Below, one piece after another: positions 26,713-35,952 of a DNA stretch of 64,000 bases. This DNA is from Marinomonas sp. KMM3893 (GTDB lineage Bacteria; Pseudomonadota; Gammaproteobacteria; Pseudomonadales; Marinomonadaceae). The notes beneath the pieces were generated by a model. It was given only the letters and a program-made list of their open reading frames with translations. It was not told where the DNA came from and searched no databases. The stretch lies in NCBI RefSeq assembly GCF_004352855.1, contig NZ_SJSC01000008.1:62001-126000 (forward strand). The letters are read 5' to 3'. Position 1 is the first letter of the stretch, and every line of letters begins with the position of its first letter. Both the position numbers and the translations under genes were made by a program.

Positions 26713-27996
26713 ATGGTTCAAGTCTTATTGCGGGTCTGGGCTTTGTTGCTGGGTATTGTCCTGATTATGTTGGGCAATGGTATGCAATTCACGCTCATTG
26801 GATTGCGTGGCGGAATCGAAGGCTTCTCAGCGGCGGAGCTGGCGATTATCACCTCTGGCTATTATATGGGGTTTTTATTAGGCGCTCGTTTTTCACCTTT
26901 ATTGATTCTTCGTGTTGGGCATGTGCGAGTGTTTGCGGCGCTTGGCAGCTTTATGTCCGCCGGTGTGATTGCTTTGCCGTTGCTCGCAGAGCCTTGGGCT
27001 TGGACGATATTGCGTTTGCTGTTGGGGTTTTGTATGTCGGGTATTTATGTGGTGGCAGAGAGCTGGTTGAACGCCGCCGCGAGTAATGACACACGAGGTA
27101 AGGTGCTGTCAGCTTACATGATTGCCCAAACGCTTGGTGTTATCGGTGCTCAAGGATTATTAGGCTTTGGTGATGCGAGCAATTCTGCACTCTTTATTGG
27201 TGCTTCTATATTGGTGTCTATTTCTTTTGCGCCGATTCTGTTATCGGTCACATCGGTGCCGGTTGTGGAAGTAACCAAGCCAATGTCTTTAGCTACGCTC
27301 TTTGCTGGATCCCCATTAGGGACGGTAGGTATTTTTCTGTTGGGTGGAGCGTACGCGGTGCAAACAGGGATGGGGGCCGTTTTTGGTAGCCAAATTGGTA
27401 TGACGGCGAACAATATTGCTCTGTTTGTGGCTGTCTTGTTTGTCGGTGCGCTTATTCTCCAATACCCCATAGGATGGCTGTCTGATCGGGTGGATCGGAG
27501 TAAGTTAATCCTTGGTTTGTCTTGTGTTGGCGGCATTTTTTGTGTGATGGGCTGGTATTTTGGCGATGTTTTTTGGGTGCTAATGGTCACCGCTTTCTTT
27601 TCTGGTGGGGTGACTGTGCCGCTTTATTCGCTGTTTCTTGCATACACAAATGACTCCTTATCCACCGATGATATGCCAGCAGCGTCAGGCGGTTTGGTGT
27701 TTACCTTTGGGTTGGGTGCCATCGGCGGGCCTCTCGTTAGTGGTTGGATGATGCAAACGTTTGGCCCCTTTGTGTTCTGGTTGGTGCTGGCGGTGACCTT
27801 TGCCGCCATCGCTTGTTATGCCTTGTATTGCATGACGCAACAAGGGGTTGTGGTGCCCGTCGAAGAAACCGACAGTTATTTGGGCGTGTTACCAACAGCG
27901 ACGGCGGTCGCAGTAGAAGCGGCTGGGGAGTGGGCGGTTGAGCACAGTGAAGCCGAAGCTGAAGCTGAAAAAGAAGAGCGTGATCAAGACGGTTAG
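26713..27996 (+). CDS. MFS transporter
   Basis: About 427 residues with twelve predicted helices. The loop after helix 2 reads GARFSPLLILRVGHVRVFAALG, a divergent MFS motif A, and the cytoplasmic loop near residue 260 holds GWLSDRVDRSKLILG. A 45-residue acidic tail rich in Glu and Ala ends the protein. Substrate unknown. The ATG at 26713 follows AGGG by 6 bases; a GTG at 26695 is in frame. The gene separates nusB from thiL, which are adjacent in many relatives. Confidence 0.86.
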   Translation: MVQVLLRVWALLLGIVLIMLGNGMQFTLIGLRGGIEGFSAAELAIITSGYYMGFLLGARFSPLLILRVGHVRVFAALGSFMSAGVIALPLLAEPWAWTILRLLLGFCMSGIYVVAESWLNAAASNDTRGKVLSAYMIAQTLGVIGAQGLLGFGDASNSALFIGASILVSISFAPILLSVTSVPVVEVTKPMSLATLFAGSPLGTVGIFLLGGAYAVQTGMGAVFGSQIGMTANNIALFVAVLFVGALILQYPIGWLSDRVDRSKLILGLSCVGGIFCVMGWYFGDVFWVLMVTAFFSGGVTVPLYSLFLAYTNDSLSTDDMPAASGGLVFTFGLGAIGGPLVSGWMMQTFGPFVFWLVLAVTFAAIACYALYCMTQQGVVVPVEETDSYLGVLPTATAVAVEAAGEWAVEHSEAEAEAEKEERDQDG

Positions 27997-28067
27997 CATC
28001 AGAGTGTTAGATAAATTGCTGACGTTTTGCAGTATTATAGGGCGACTTATATTAACGATAGATAGCA

Positions 28068-28364
28068 ATGACCATTCCGATTAAAAATGTCACCGTCCCT
28101 GAAGTCTCGTGCTCCAATTGCGAGGCCTGTTGCTGTCGTCTAGAAGTGATGATCATTACCGATACTGGCGTTCCTGAAAAACACATTTCTGTGGATGAAT
28201 GGGGCGCTGAAACCATGCTGCGTTTAGACGATGGTTGGTGTTCGGCAGTCGACCGTGAAACCTTAATGTGTACCATCTATGAAAATCGTCCTTGGATCTG
28301 CCGAGAATTCGAGATGGGTTCCTATGAGTGTTTGGATGAAAGGGCTGAGATTTTAGGTCGTTAA
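28068..28364 (+). CDS. YkgJ family cysteine cluster protein
   Basis: 98 residues with a cysteine pattern CSNCEACCCRLE near residue 12, CSAVDRETLMCTIYENRPWICREFEMGSYEC in the second half. This is the CxxxCxxCC-type cluster thought to bind zinc or an iron-sulfur centre. Function unknown. Confidence 0.88.
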   Translation: MTIPIKNVTVPEVSCSNCEACCCRLEVMIITDTGVPEKHISVDEWGAETMLRLDDGWCSAVDRETLMCTIYENRPWICREFEMGSYECLDERAEILGR

Positions 28365-28536
28365 CGCCGAATCAAAGTAACGATCCACAACCTGCTTTGC
28401 GCGTTTTCGAGTCGCAGCTGTCGCGCCAATGGGGTATCCTCTTTACGGATCAATGGCAGCCTCTATAAAGATCAGTATGAAGCAGATATGGGGCTGTAAT
28501 TAAGGCATTACGTCGTATCAGAAAAAGGGCATTCTA

Positions 28537-29487
28537 TTGAAAGAATTTGAGTTAATACAAAACATCTTTCAAGCGTCAATGATGGCCAACACACAGGGTC
28601 GTGACGATATTCTAGTTGGCATTGGAGATGATTGTGCTCAGGTGGCTGTGCCCTTGGGACAAAGCTTGGTTTTTTCCATGGATACCTTGGTGGAAGGGCG
28701 TCATTTTCCAATCGACGCGGACCCGGTGGATATTGGTTATCGAGCCGTAGCAACGTGTGTAAGTGATTTGGCGGCGATGGGCGCGAAACCTGCGTTCTTT
28801 ACGCTGGCATTGACGATACCCGAATCAGACCCACAATGGCTCGCAGGGCTTGCGCAAGGCATGGCCGAATTGGCGGAGCCGATTGGCTTGATTCTCGTCG
28901 GTGGAGACACCACCAAAGGCCCATTAACTCTGACTCTACAGGTTCATGGCTACGTAGAAGCCGATCAGGTGCCGTTGCGTTCCCATGCCAAGGTGGGCGA
29001 TGACATTTATGTGACTGGATTACTGGGCGATGCCTCCGCTGCTGTCCCTATTGTGACGGGTGAGGTGCAAGTCTCCAGTGAGCGTTTTGATTACTTTTAT
29101 GATCGCTTTTGGCGCCCTACGCCGCGCCTTATTGCCGGTATGGCGTTGAAGAGAGTCGTGCACGCCATGATGGATATTTCCGATGGACTGGCGCAAGACC
29201 TTCAGCACATCGCCAAAGCCTCTAACGTTGGGGTCATGCTTGATGCTCACGCGTTGCCTATTTCTGATATCTTGTGTCAGTGGCAACCAGACACCGCGAT
29301 TGCGTTGGCCTTAACGGGCGGCGACGATTATGAACTTTGCTTTACCGCTGCTCCTGAAATGGCTGAAGAAATTGCCTTGATCACACAAACGCTGCATTTG
29401 CCTTGTAATAAAGTGGGGCGCATTGTGGAATCTGGCTTTGAAATCGATGGTTATCATGGCGAGCGTCACGGCTGGCAACATTTTTAA
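28537..29487 (+). CDS. thiL: thiamine-monophosphate kinase
   Basis: Phosphorylates thiamine monophosphate to the diphosphate cofactor. 316 residues with GIGDDCAQV near residue 30, MDTLVEGRHF, the ATP-site GGDTTKGPLTLTLQVHG, MDISDGLAQDL and TGGDDYELCF. The start is a TTG at 28537: the protein must begin KEFELIQ, as in other ThiL proteins, AAAGGG lies upstream, and no ATG is available. It precedes pgpA, a conserved order. Confidence 0.94.
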   Translation: MKEFELIQNIFQASMMANTQGRDDILVGIGDDCAQVAVPLGQSLVFSMDTLVEGRHFPIDADPVDIGYRAVATCVSDLAAMGAKPAFFTLALTIPESDPQWLAGLAQGMAELAEPIGLILVGGDTTKGPLTLTLQVHGYVEADQVPLRSHAKVGDDIYVTGLLGDASAAVPIVTGEVQVSSERFDYFYDRFWRPTPRLIAGMALKRVVHAMMDISDGLAQDLQHIAKASNVGVMLDAHALPISDILCQWQPDTAIALALTGGDDYELCFTAAPEMAEEIALITQTLHLPCNKVGRIVESGFEIDGYHGERHGWQHF

Positions 29488-29548
29488 AGACTTGATAGCG
29501 ACGGTTATCAACTTTGTATTTAGATTTTAATAAACACGGAAAAGATTC

Positions 29549-30031
29549 ATGGCTCATCCTGTTCCTCGTTCAATTTGGCGTAATCCCATTCATTTTTTGG
29601 CGTTTGGCTTAGGGTCTGGCGCTGCGCCAAAAGCCCCAGGTACATTTGGTACTTTGGCTGCGGTCATTCCATTCTTTTTTGTTCTGCAACATCTGACGGA
29701 TCAAGCGTATTTAGTAATGCTGATCGTCACCTCTTTAGTCGGCATTTACTTGTGCCACAAAACGGCCAAAGACCTCGGCGTGCATGATCACTCTGGTATC
29801 GTTTGGGATGAATTTGTCGGTTACTGGATTACCATGTGGCTAGCACCAGCAGGTTGGTTTTATATTGTGCTGGGCTTTGTGTTATTTCGCTTATTTGATA
29901 TTTTGAAACCTTGGCCGATTTCTTGGTTGGACAAAAATGTTCATGGTGGTTTCGGTATTATGGTGGACGATATTCTAGCGGGCGTGATGTCATTCGTTGT
30001 GCTGCAAGCCTTGGTACACTTTGTTTTTTAG
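29549..30031 (+). CDS. pgpA: phosphatidylglycerophosphatase A
   Basis: Dephosphorylates phosphatidylglycerol phosphate in the inner membrane. 160 residues with the family blocks FGLGSGAAPKAPGTFGTLAA, KDLGVHDHSGIVWDEFVGYWI and FDILKPWPISWLDKNVHGGFGIMVDDILAG, and four predicted helices. It follows thiL as usual. Confidence 0.94.
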   Translation: MAHPVPRSIWRNPIHFLAFGLGSGAAPKAPGTFGTLAAVIPFFFVLQHLTDQAYLVMLIVTSLVGIYLCHKTAKDLGVHDHSGIVWDEFVGYWITMWLAPAGWFYIVLGFVLFRLFDILKPWPISWLDKNVHGGFGIMVDDILAGVMSFVVLQALVHFVF

Positions 30032-30070
30032 TGCCTAGAAACCTGCTGTTTCTTTGTTATGGTTAGATTT

Positions 30071-30107
30071 AAAAGCCACCATTCGCTAAGCGTATGGTGG
30101 CTTTTTA
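30071..30107. terminator. bidirectional terminator between pgpA and the acetoin reductase
   Basis: AAAGCCACCAT and ATGGTGGCTTT pair around a 10-base loop, with a T run on the plus side and an A run on the other. It serves pgpA and possibly the convergent reductase gene. Confidence 0.88.
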
Positions 30108-30134
30108 ATGTTGTCTTTTATGTTTGCTAAACGA

Positions 30135-30914
30135 TTAGCGATAGACCATGCCGCCATCGATTAATGGGGCTTGCCCTGTCATATAATCCGAGTCTGGGCC
30201 GGCAAGATACGCGACAAAGTTAGCGACATCTTCAGGTGTTTGCGCCCGTCCAAGCGCAATCCCTTCAACATATTTTTTGTAGGTTTCACCTTCGGGAACA
30301 CCAGTAATTTCGGAAAAACGCTTATCAATCTCAACCCACATATCTGTCCCTACGACACCTGGGCAATACGCATTGACGGTAATGCCTTGGCTTGCGTACT
30401 CTTGCGCAGCGGCTTGGGTTAACGCACGTACGGCAAATTTTGTTGCTGAGTACACGCCGAGCAAGGCAAAACCATTATGACCAGCAATGGAAGAGGCGTT
30501 GATTATTTTGCCTTTCTGCTTGCGCTCTATGAACTTTTTCGCCGCCGCTTGAATCCCCCAAAGTGTACCTCCAACGTTTACTTGTTGGATTTTTTCAAAC
30601 TCTTCTGGGGTAACGTCTGCAATGGCTTGAACCTGTGCAATGCCAGCGTTGTTTACCATGATATCAAAGCCATCTAAGACTTTTTCAGCGTGATCGACTG
30701 CCGCATAAACTTGTTTTTGGTCACTTATATCCGCTGTAAAAATGGCTGTCTTACGACCTAATGCTTCTATTTTTCGTGCCACCGCTAGAATTTTTTCTTC
30801 GTTTAAATCAACCAACGCAATATCCGCACCTTCCTTTGCTAGGCGAAGTGCAATAGCTCGTCCAATGCCCTGTCCTGCACCTGTTACAAGTGCGACCTTA
30901 CCGTGTAATGACAT
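30135..30914 (-). CDS. budC: short-chain dehydrogenase, acetoin/diacetyl reductase type
   Basis: 259 residues. Classical SDR with [16 protein letters not shown] (NAD(H) binding, residue 12), NNAGIA (90), catalytic Ser in SSIAG, YSATK (YxxxK, near 155) and C-terminal [14 protein letters not shown] and [13 protein letters not shown]. The sequence fits (S)-acetoin-forming diacetyl reductases, which interconvert diacetyl, acetoin and 2,3-butanediol. Single gene; exact substrate is inferred from resemblance. Confidence 0.85.
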   Translation of the reverse strand: MSLHGKVALVTGAGQGIGRAIALRLAKEGADIALVDLNEEKILAVARKIEALGRKTAIFTADISDQKQVYAAVDHAEKVLDGFDIMVNNAGIAQVQAIADVTPEEFEKIQQVNVGGTLWGIQAAAKKFIERKQKGKIINASSIAGHNGFALLGVYSATKFAVRALTQAAAQEYASQGITVNAYCPGVVGTDMWVEIDKRFSEITGVPEGETYKKYVEGIALGRAQTPEDVANFVAYLAGPDSDYMTGQAPLIDGGMVYR

Positions 30915-31159
30915 AACTGACTCCTTGTGGGTATGATTCAGGCAATATTGCTTGTGAGAAGGCTGTTTGTTTTATAAGCCATCCGTTGGGTTTGAGTTTA
31001 CAGCTCTTATAGAGGGTGGGATTAGATATAGATCAATAAATGAACAGATTGTCAGGTGAGTTTTAATGGCGCTACTCAACGTATGGGTTAGAGCGCTATT
31101 TAAAGGCAAGTTATGTTTTAATTCACATCATCATGATATTGAACAGAGTGTTTATCTAA

Positions 31160-31606
31160 ATGTATGCAATAGAAGCAAAAGACGTTTTGAGGTATTTTTT
31201 GGGGGACTGGAAAGTACAGCGCACGATTTCGGGATTTGGGGAGATCCCTGGGGAAGCCAGTTTTCATCGCCATGCGGACAATAAACAATGGCTAGACTAT
31301 CAAGAAGCCATGGTATTGCCGAATTCAGATCAGCAAAAGCCCAATGCATTTCGCCGTTACAGTTACCGGATGACGGCGTCTGGCTTTGATATATTTTTCT
31401 CGGATGGGGCAACAAAAGGGGACTTGTTTTTGAGCTTTGCTTTTACCCAGGCCAGCACATTAACGTCTCATCATTTATGCATTAAAGATCATTACGACGC
31501 CACCTTTGAATTTCTCTCAGAGCATGAGTTTGCGCTGAGTTTTAGTGTGGTTGGGCCGAAAAAAGATTACGCCATTCAAACTCGTTTTACCAAGCTGCTG
31601 GCTTAA
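31160..31606 (+). CDS. DUF6314 family protein
   Basis: 148 residues with FLGDWKVQRTISGFGEIPGEASF near the N-terminus, FSDGATKGDLFLSF and HLCIKDHYDATFEFLSEHEFALSFSVVGPKKDY, the pattern of DUF6314, a small lipocalin-like beta-barrel family. Function unknown. Single gene. Confidence 0.78.
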   Translation: MYAIEAKDVLRYFLGDWKVQRTISGFGEIPGEASFHRHADNKQWLDYQEAMVLPNSDQQKPNAFRRYSYRMTASGFDIFFSDGATKGDLFLSFAFTQASTLTSHHLCIKDHYDATFEFLSEHEFALSFSVVGPKKDYAIQTRFTKLLA

Positions 31607-31635
31607 ATAGTAGCGAGTGTTGCGCGACTGAATTC

Positions 31636-31708
31636 AGGCATAAAAAGCCAATCTTGCAGTGACCCTCCCATAGTTTGACTATTTAATGACAGGGGGCTTT
31701 TTATGCCT
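31636..31708. repeat. 73-base element with 14-bp perfect terminal inverted repeats
   Basis: AGGCATAAAAAGCC at 31636-31649 is the exact reverse complement of GGCTTTTTATGCCT at 31695-31708; the 45 bases between them hold a smaller CCCT/AGGG pairing. It lies between the convergent DUF6314 and ABC permease genes, so it may be a bidirectional terminator with an unusually long loop, or a short non-autonomous element. Confidence 0.6.
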
Positions 31709-31733
31709 AGTTGGAACAGTGCGCCGTCTTTAG

Positions 31734-32540
31734 TCAATGATGGTCATTGCGTTTTAAGTGCGTTTCAAAGCCGCGAATAATCAGCGATAAGGTCAGGGTT
31801 AGCACCAAATACATAAAGGCCACGACATTATAAGTCTCAAAAAATTGAAACGATGATGCGCTGAATATCTTGCCTAGCTGTGTGATGTCTTGCACACCCA
31901 GTACCGATACCAAGGCAGAATCTTTGATCATGGCCACAAAGTCGTTGCCCAGTGGCGGCAGGATTTTTCGAATGGCTTGTGGAAAGGTAATAAAGCGGAA
32001 GCGTTGCCAGTTAGACAACCCAAGCGCCTGTGCCGCTTCGATTTGCCCTTTACCTACTTCTTGGATACCCGCTCGGAACACTTCTGCAATAAACGCACTG
32101 TAGCTAATGGATAACGCAAAAATAGCTCGCCACAACATACTGAAATCACGGGTGCGCGCTTTTTCTAATACGCCCGCATCAATGGGTATTTGCAACACCC
32201 AGTTATAGAGTTTAACCAGTTCAGGTGCGCCCACAAAAGCGATATAAAACAATAAAACAAGAACCGGAATGCCACGAATGATTTCCACATAAAAACGGCT
32301 AAATTCTCGTATGGCTCGCCACCGAGAAAAGCCCGCTAAGGCAATCAGCAAGCCGATAATACTGGCCAGTAAAAAGGCGCTAAGGGTGACGCCCAGTGTG
32401 GTTAATAGGCCTTTACTTAATACCCCAGCAATACGCTGATAGCTTTGGTCTGCGACCATGTGCCAAAGTAGCGTTATAGAAATGATAATGGTTGCGACTA
32501 GCCACCAAGGCGTTCGTTCTAAGGTCTTTTTAAAGGGCAT
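31734..32540 (-). CDS. polar amino-acid ABC transporter permease
   Basis: Inner-membrane permease of a HisM/GlnP-type uptake system. About 268 residues, five to six helices, with the EAA loop EAAQALGLSNWQRFRFITFPQAIRKILPP near residue 180. It lies downstream of the binding-protein gene on the same strand. The frame extends to an ATG at 32597, but that codon is inside a 15-bp hairpin; the ATG at 32540 is preferred, though neither has a good ribosome site. No ATPase gene is adjacent. Confidence 0.87.
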   Translation of the reverse strand: MPFKKTLERTPWWLVATIIISITLLWHMVADQSYQRIAGVLSKGLLTTLGVTLSAFLLASIIGLLIALAGFSRWRAIREFSRFYVEIIRGIPVLVLLFYIAFVGAPELVKLYNWVLQIPIDAGVLEKARTRDFSMLWRAIFALSISYSAFIAEVFRAGIQEVGKGQIEAAQALGLSNWQRFRFITFPQAIRKILPPLGNDFVAMIKDSALVSVLGVQDITQLGKIFSASSFQFFETYNVVAFMYLVLTLTLSLIIRGFETHLKRNDHH

Positions 32541-32590
32541 AATGATCAAAATAGCTAGACCGCCGGATGGCGATCGGATGAATTCAAACA

Positions 32591-32622
32591 GAGCCATCGC
32601 GTTATGAATAACGCGATGGCTC
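32591..32622 (-). promoter_or_regulatory. intercistronic hairpin between binding protein and permease
   Basis: GAGCCATCGCGTTAT and ATAACGCGATGGCTC are perfect reverse complements with a two-base loop, starting 8 bases after the stop codon of the binding-protein gene. There is no T run, so it more likely protects the upstream message from 3' decay, which would raise the binding protein over the permease, than terminates. Confidence 0.75.
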
Positions 32623-32629
32623 AGAAGGC

Positions 32630-33424
32630 TTAGTGGTGTTGATTGTAATCAAAGAACCATTTTTGATTTAGCGCGTCCATTGTGCCATCTTTTTGCATGC
32701 TCTTAATCGCGGCGTTAATGGGTTGTCGCAGATCAGATCCCGGCGTCAGAATAAAGCCAAAATCTTCTGAGCCAAGTGGGCCACCAACGATTTTAAAAGC
32801 GCCTGGGTTGGCGCCGATGTAACCACGAGCAGATGTCGCGTCCATTAATACGCAGTCTACATCGCCAGTCTTTAGCGCTTGAACGGACGCGCCAAAGGTT
32901 TCGAGCAAGGTGATTCTTGGGTTATTTTCGTTGCCATCCAAAACATCGTACACCGCCACGTAAAAGTTTGTGGTGCCAGGTTGGGCGCCAAATTGAAGGT
33001 CTTTATTGGCGGCAAAGGATTTGGCATCATCAAAGCGATTTTCGTCGGCTCTTACCAGCATAAATTGTTGTGAGGTCATATATGGAATCGAAAAGTCGAT
33101 TTGCTGCGCTCGTTCTGCATTGATCGTGATGCCATCCATACCAATGTCATATTGGCCTTGTTTCACCCCTTGGATCATGGTGTCCCAGCTGCTTAATTGC
33201 CAATCGACTTTGGCGTTTAGGCGATGAGCTATTTCGTTCATTGCATCGTATTCCCAACCAATGCCTTTACCTGTTTCTGGGTCTGCAAAGTTTAGTGGCG
33301 TGTAAGCATTTTCGGTTACCGCGACAATGGTGCGACCTTTTAAATCTGGTAAATTGTCTGCTTGGCTTAGTCCACTGAACGTAACAGCGACAGTAAGAGC
33401 AAGACATGAAATAAGAGATTTCAT
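32630..33424 (-). CDS. amino-acid ABC transporter substrate-binding protein
   Basis: 264 residues with a signal peptide (1-22, cleavage after SQA) and an SBP family 3 domain: TENAYTPLNFADPETGKGIGWEYDAMNEIA, WDTMIQGVKQGQYDIGMDGITI, IDFSIPYM and LKTGDVDCVLMD. It captures a polar amino acid in the periplasm for the permease encoded next. Specificity cannot be read from the sequence. Confidence 0.9.
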   Translation of the reverse strand: MKSLISCLALTVAVTFSGLSQADNLPDLKGRTIVAVTENAYTPLNFADPETGKGIGWEYDAMNEIAHRLNAKVDWQLSSWDTMIQGVKQGQYDIGMDGITINAERAQQIDFSIPYMTSQQFMLVRADENRFDDAKSFAANKDLQFGAQPGTTNFYVAVYDVLDGNENNPRITLLETFGASVQALKTGDVDCVLMDATSARGYIGANPGAFKIVGGPLGSEDFGFILTPGSDLRQPINAAIKSMQKDGTMDALNQKWFFDYNQHH

Positions 33425-33689
33425 GAATGGTTGTCCTTCGAAGGCAAATAATTAAGGGAATGATCGATCATTTTGGTGAGATTATACACAGGTCAATAAT
33501 AGTCGACTACGCCATCCTAATGAGAGTGAATCAATGATCGTTATATTGCGAGTTTAAACGAGGATTAAGTGGGGGTGAAGTGGCAACTTTTTGGCTAAAA
33601 GCGTATATTCCCTGCTTTATTAAGGTTCGTAACATCGCGACGCTGATTGGTCAGATAGCGGCGTTTTTTTCTGAGAATATAAGGGTGCT

Positions 33690-34511
33690 ATGACGCGCGA
33701 ATTGGATCAAAAACAAGCTTTTCAGACACATTGCTTGGCGCAGATGGGGGTGACCTCATGGTTGTCCGCTCCGAGCGGTGTGGCGGGGACTGTGTTTTAC
33801 GCGCCTCAGCCTTGGGCGATGGATCAGGCATTTGAGCCCAGCGCAGTGCCAACCGCGAGTCGGGTTGCGCCGACTCAAGGGTTTGAGTCTGGTTTGCCAG
33901 AGCCTATGGCGAAACCAGTCGCGCCAGAAGAAAAAGAGCAGTCGGTGGCGTATTTGCGCGAGCAATTGAATGCTGGCCCTGAAATCATTGTCGAGGACTT
34001 ACAACCGATCGAAGAGCTGGCCGTCGATATCGATGTCCCCGTCCATGTTGCGCCGCTAACCTCATCGATCACTCACATTGAGTTAAGAGCCTACGCGCTC
34101 GCCAATCAGTTACTGATTGTGAGCGAAGTGCCTGTGTCTTTCTCGCAGCAAGAAGACATTGACCGTTTGGCGGTTAAAATGGGGCAGGCACTATTAAAAA
34201 CACCGATTGAAGAATGGACGAGTCGTGGCTTGTCTTGGCCTGGTGCCTTGCGAAATCCTCACTTTTTAACACGACAAGATTGGCTGTTAGGCGCGCTCGA
34301 GCGTTTTATTATAGGGCTTACATCGACCTTTACTGGCACGCCAAAAGTGGTGCTGGCAGGCGATAATATCGCCACACTGTTTGACGAACTGCCAGCAGAG
34401 TGCGAACTAAAAGCCTTCCCTGTGGCACGCATTGTGAGTCTGCCTGAGCTGTTCCGTATTCCTGAGTTACGCAAAGACGCTTGGCAAATTATGCAGCGTG
34501 CCTTGTTTTAA
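33690..34511 (+). CDS. candidate DNA polymerase III psi subunit (HolD-like)
   Basis: 273 residues, no named domain at first sight. The N-terminus reads HCLAQMGVTSWLS, like YLEQMGITQW of E. coli psi. The region ELRAYALANQLLIVSEVP resembles psi's strand VRLVMVAND, and the C-terminus ends RIPELRKDAWQIMQRALF, like psi's ARAALWQQI segment. A proline- and acid-rich linker (residues 45-125) is extra. The gene stands directly upstream of rimI, the position of holD in E. coli, and pseudomonads are known to have a long, cryptic psi. The call is inference from weak similarity plus position. Confidence 0.6.
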   Translation: MTRELDQKQAFQTHCLAQMGVTSWLSAPSGVAGTVFYAPQPWAMDQAFEPSAVPTASRVAPTQGFESGLPEPMAKPVAPEEKEQSVAYLREQLNAGPEIIVEDLQPIEELAVDIDVPVHVAPLTSSITHIELRAYALANQLLIVSEVPVSFSQQEDIDRLAVKMGQALLKTPIEEWTSRGLSWPGALRNPHFLTRQDWLLGALERFIIGLTSTFTGTPKVVLAGDNIATLFDELPAECELKAFPVARIVSLPELFRIPELRKDAWQIMQRALF

Positions 34512-34598
34512 TGCTTTTGTATTCGCCCTTCTGCTCGTAGCAGCGGGCGTTACTCGGTGTTGTCTCACCTTTTACTTTATAACGGAAATCATTCAGTC

Positions 34599-35078
34599 AT
34601 GGCCTCGTTTCTTATTCGCCACGCCACACTCGACGATCTCAACGCCATTGTGCAGCTTGATCAAGGATCAAATCCTCATCCTTGGAATGCATCGCTGATT
34701 GAAGAGGCGCTTATGTCACGCGCTAACTGGGTCATCGAAGCGACGCTAGAAGCAGATGACACCATCGCGCAGAAAGATGAAACCACATTGCTTGGCTGGC
34801 TGACCGCGTCTTTATTGTTCGAGCAATCGGAGCTTGAGCTTATCGTGGTGGATCGGGCGCAACGTCGCCAAGGTTTCGCGAAGCAGCTGTTGTCCGCTTG
34901 GACGGAAGAAATGGCGAGCAAAGGGGTGGTGGAATACCTGTTAGAAGTACGCGAGTCTAATCTGGGCGCCATCCAGCTTTATCGTTCGTTAGGTTTTGAG
35001 GAAGTAGGGCGCCGCAAAAATTATTATGTGACAGATCAAGGTAAAGAAGCCGCGTGTTTGTTTACCTTAAGCGTCTAA
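34599..35078 (+). CDS. rimI: ribosomal-protein-alanine N-acetyltransferase RimI
   Basis: GNAT acetyltransferase that acetylates the N-terminal alanine of ribosomal protein S18. About 159 residues with the acetyl-CoA loop RAQRRQGFAKQLLSAW, followed by EVRESNLGAIQLYRSLGFEEVGRRKNYY, the C-terminal RimI block. The ATG at 34599 is preferred to a TTG at 34557. Confidence 0.9.
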   Translation: MASFLIRHATLDDLNAIVQLDQGSNPHPWNASLIEEALMSRANWVIEATLEADDTIAQKDETTLLGWLTASLLFEQSELELIVVDRAQRRQGFAKQLLSAWTEEMASKGVVEYLLEVRESNLGAIQLYRSLGFEEVGRRKNYYVTDQGKEAACLFTLSV

Positions 35079-35141
35079 AAGCAGGCGCACGCCCTGTTAA
35101 ATCTCATTGAATAGCACAAACAGAAAATAAGGAATCATATT

Positions 35142-35693
35142 ATGAGTCAGGTATTAGTCCCTATTGCCAATGGTAATGAAGACATTGAAGCCATCACTAT
35201 TATTGATGTGCTGCGCCGTGGCGGCGTTGAAGTGACCGTTGCCAGTGTTCACGAGGTGAAAAACATCACAGGTGCCAATGGCTGTAAAATTGAAGCCGAT
35301 GTGCTACTCACCGACGTGGCTGATGTGCAATACGACGCGATTGTTCTTCCCGGCGGCATGCCAGGGGCTGAGCATTTACGCGATTGCGAGTTGTTAATCG
35401 ATATGCTGGAAAAGCATGATATTCAAGATGCTTTGTTGTGTGCGATATGTGCTTCTCCTGCCGTAGTGTTTGGGACCCATGGTTTTGTCGTAGACAAACA
35501 AGCAACCTGTTACCCAGGATTTGAGTCTGGTTTGACGGGCGCGCAATACATGGCGGATCAACCGGTCGTTATGGATGATAATATTATTACTGGGCAAGGA
35601 CCGGCCGCTGCCATGACGTTTTCGTTGGCGGTATTGGCGAACCTAAATGGATATGAAAGCGCTCAAGAAGTAGCCAATGGTCTTTTGTGTTAA
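35142..35693 (+). CDS. yajL: DJ-1/YajL family protein
   Basis: 183 residues of the DJ-1/PfpI fold: VPIANGNEDIEAITIIDVLRRGG with a conserved Glu, VLPGGMPGA, and the reactive Cys in LLCAICASPAVV (near residue 105). YajL protects against carbonyl and oxidative damage; a deglycase activity has been proposed. Single gene upstream of carA. Confidence 0.92.
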   Translation: MSQVLVPIANGNEDIEAITIIDVLRRGGVEVTVASVHEVKNITGANGCKIEADVLLTDVADVQYDAIVLPGGMPGAEHLRDCELLIDMLEKHDIQDALLCAICASPAVVFGTHGFVVDKQATCYPGFESGLTGAQYMADQPVVMDDNIITGQGPAAAMTFSLAVLANLNGYESAQEVANGLLC

Positions 35694-35952
35694 TAGATTG
35701 TGGTGGAATAGTTATTCTTGACCAAAAAGTCAATTAAAATCAGCCCTAAAGCCATACTTTTTCCGTATTTGGGCGGCTTTGCGGTGGACGCTCACGGCGT
35801 ATAAGAGTAAAATTGGGCAGATTTTTTGAACGCGAGATCTATTGGCAATTGATCAATAGATGAACGGCAAAAACGCAATTTCTTAAAAGCGAGATGAGCC
35901 GATGGTTCTCTCGCTTTTTTGCAACCTGATAGGCTCTAAACGGGAGGTTCCT

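Noticed and set aside
32541-32597. Longer N-terminus for the ABC permease starting at 32597.
   Set aside because: The start codon would be buried in a 15-bp hairpin and has no ribosome site, although it cannot be fully excluded.
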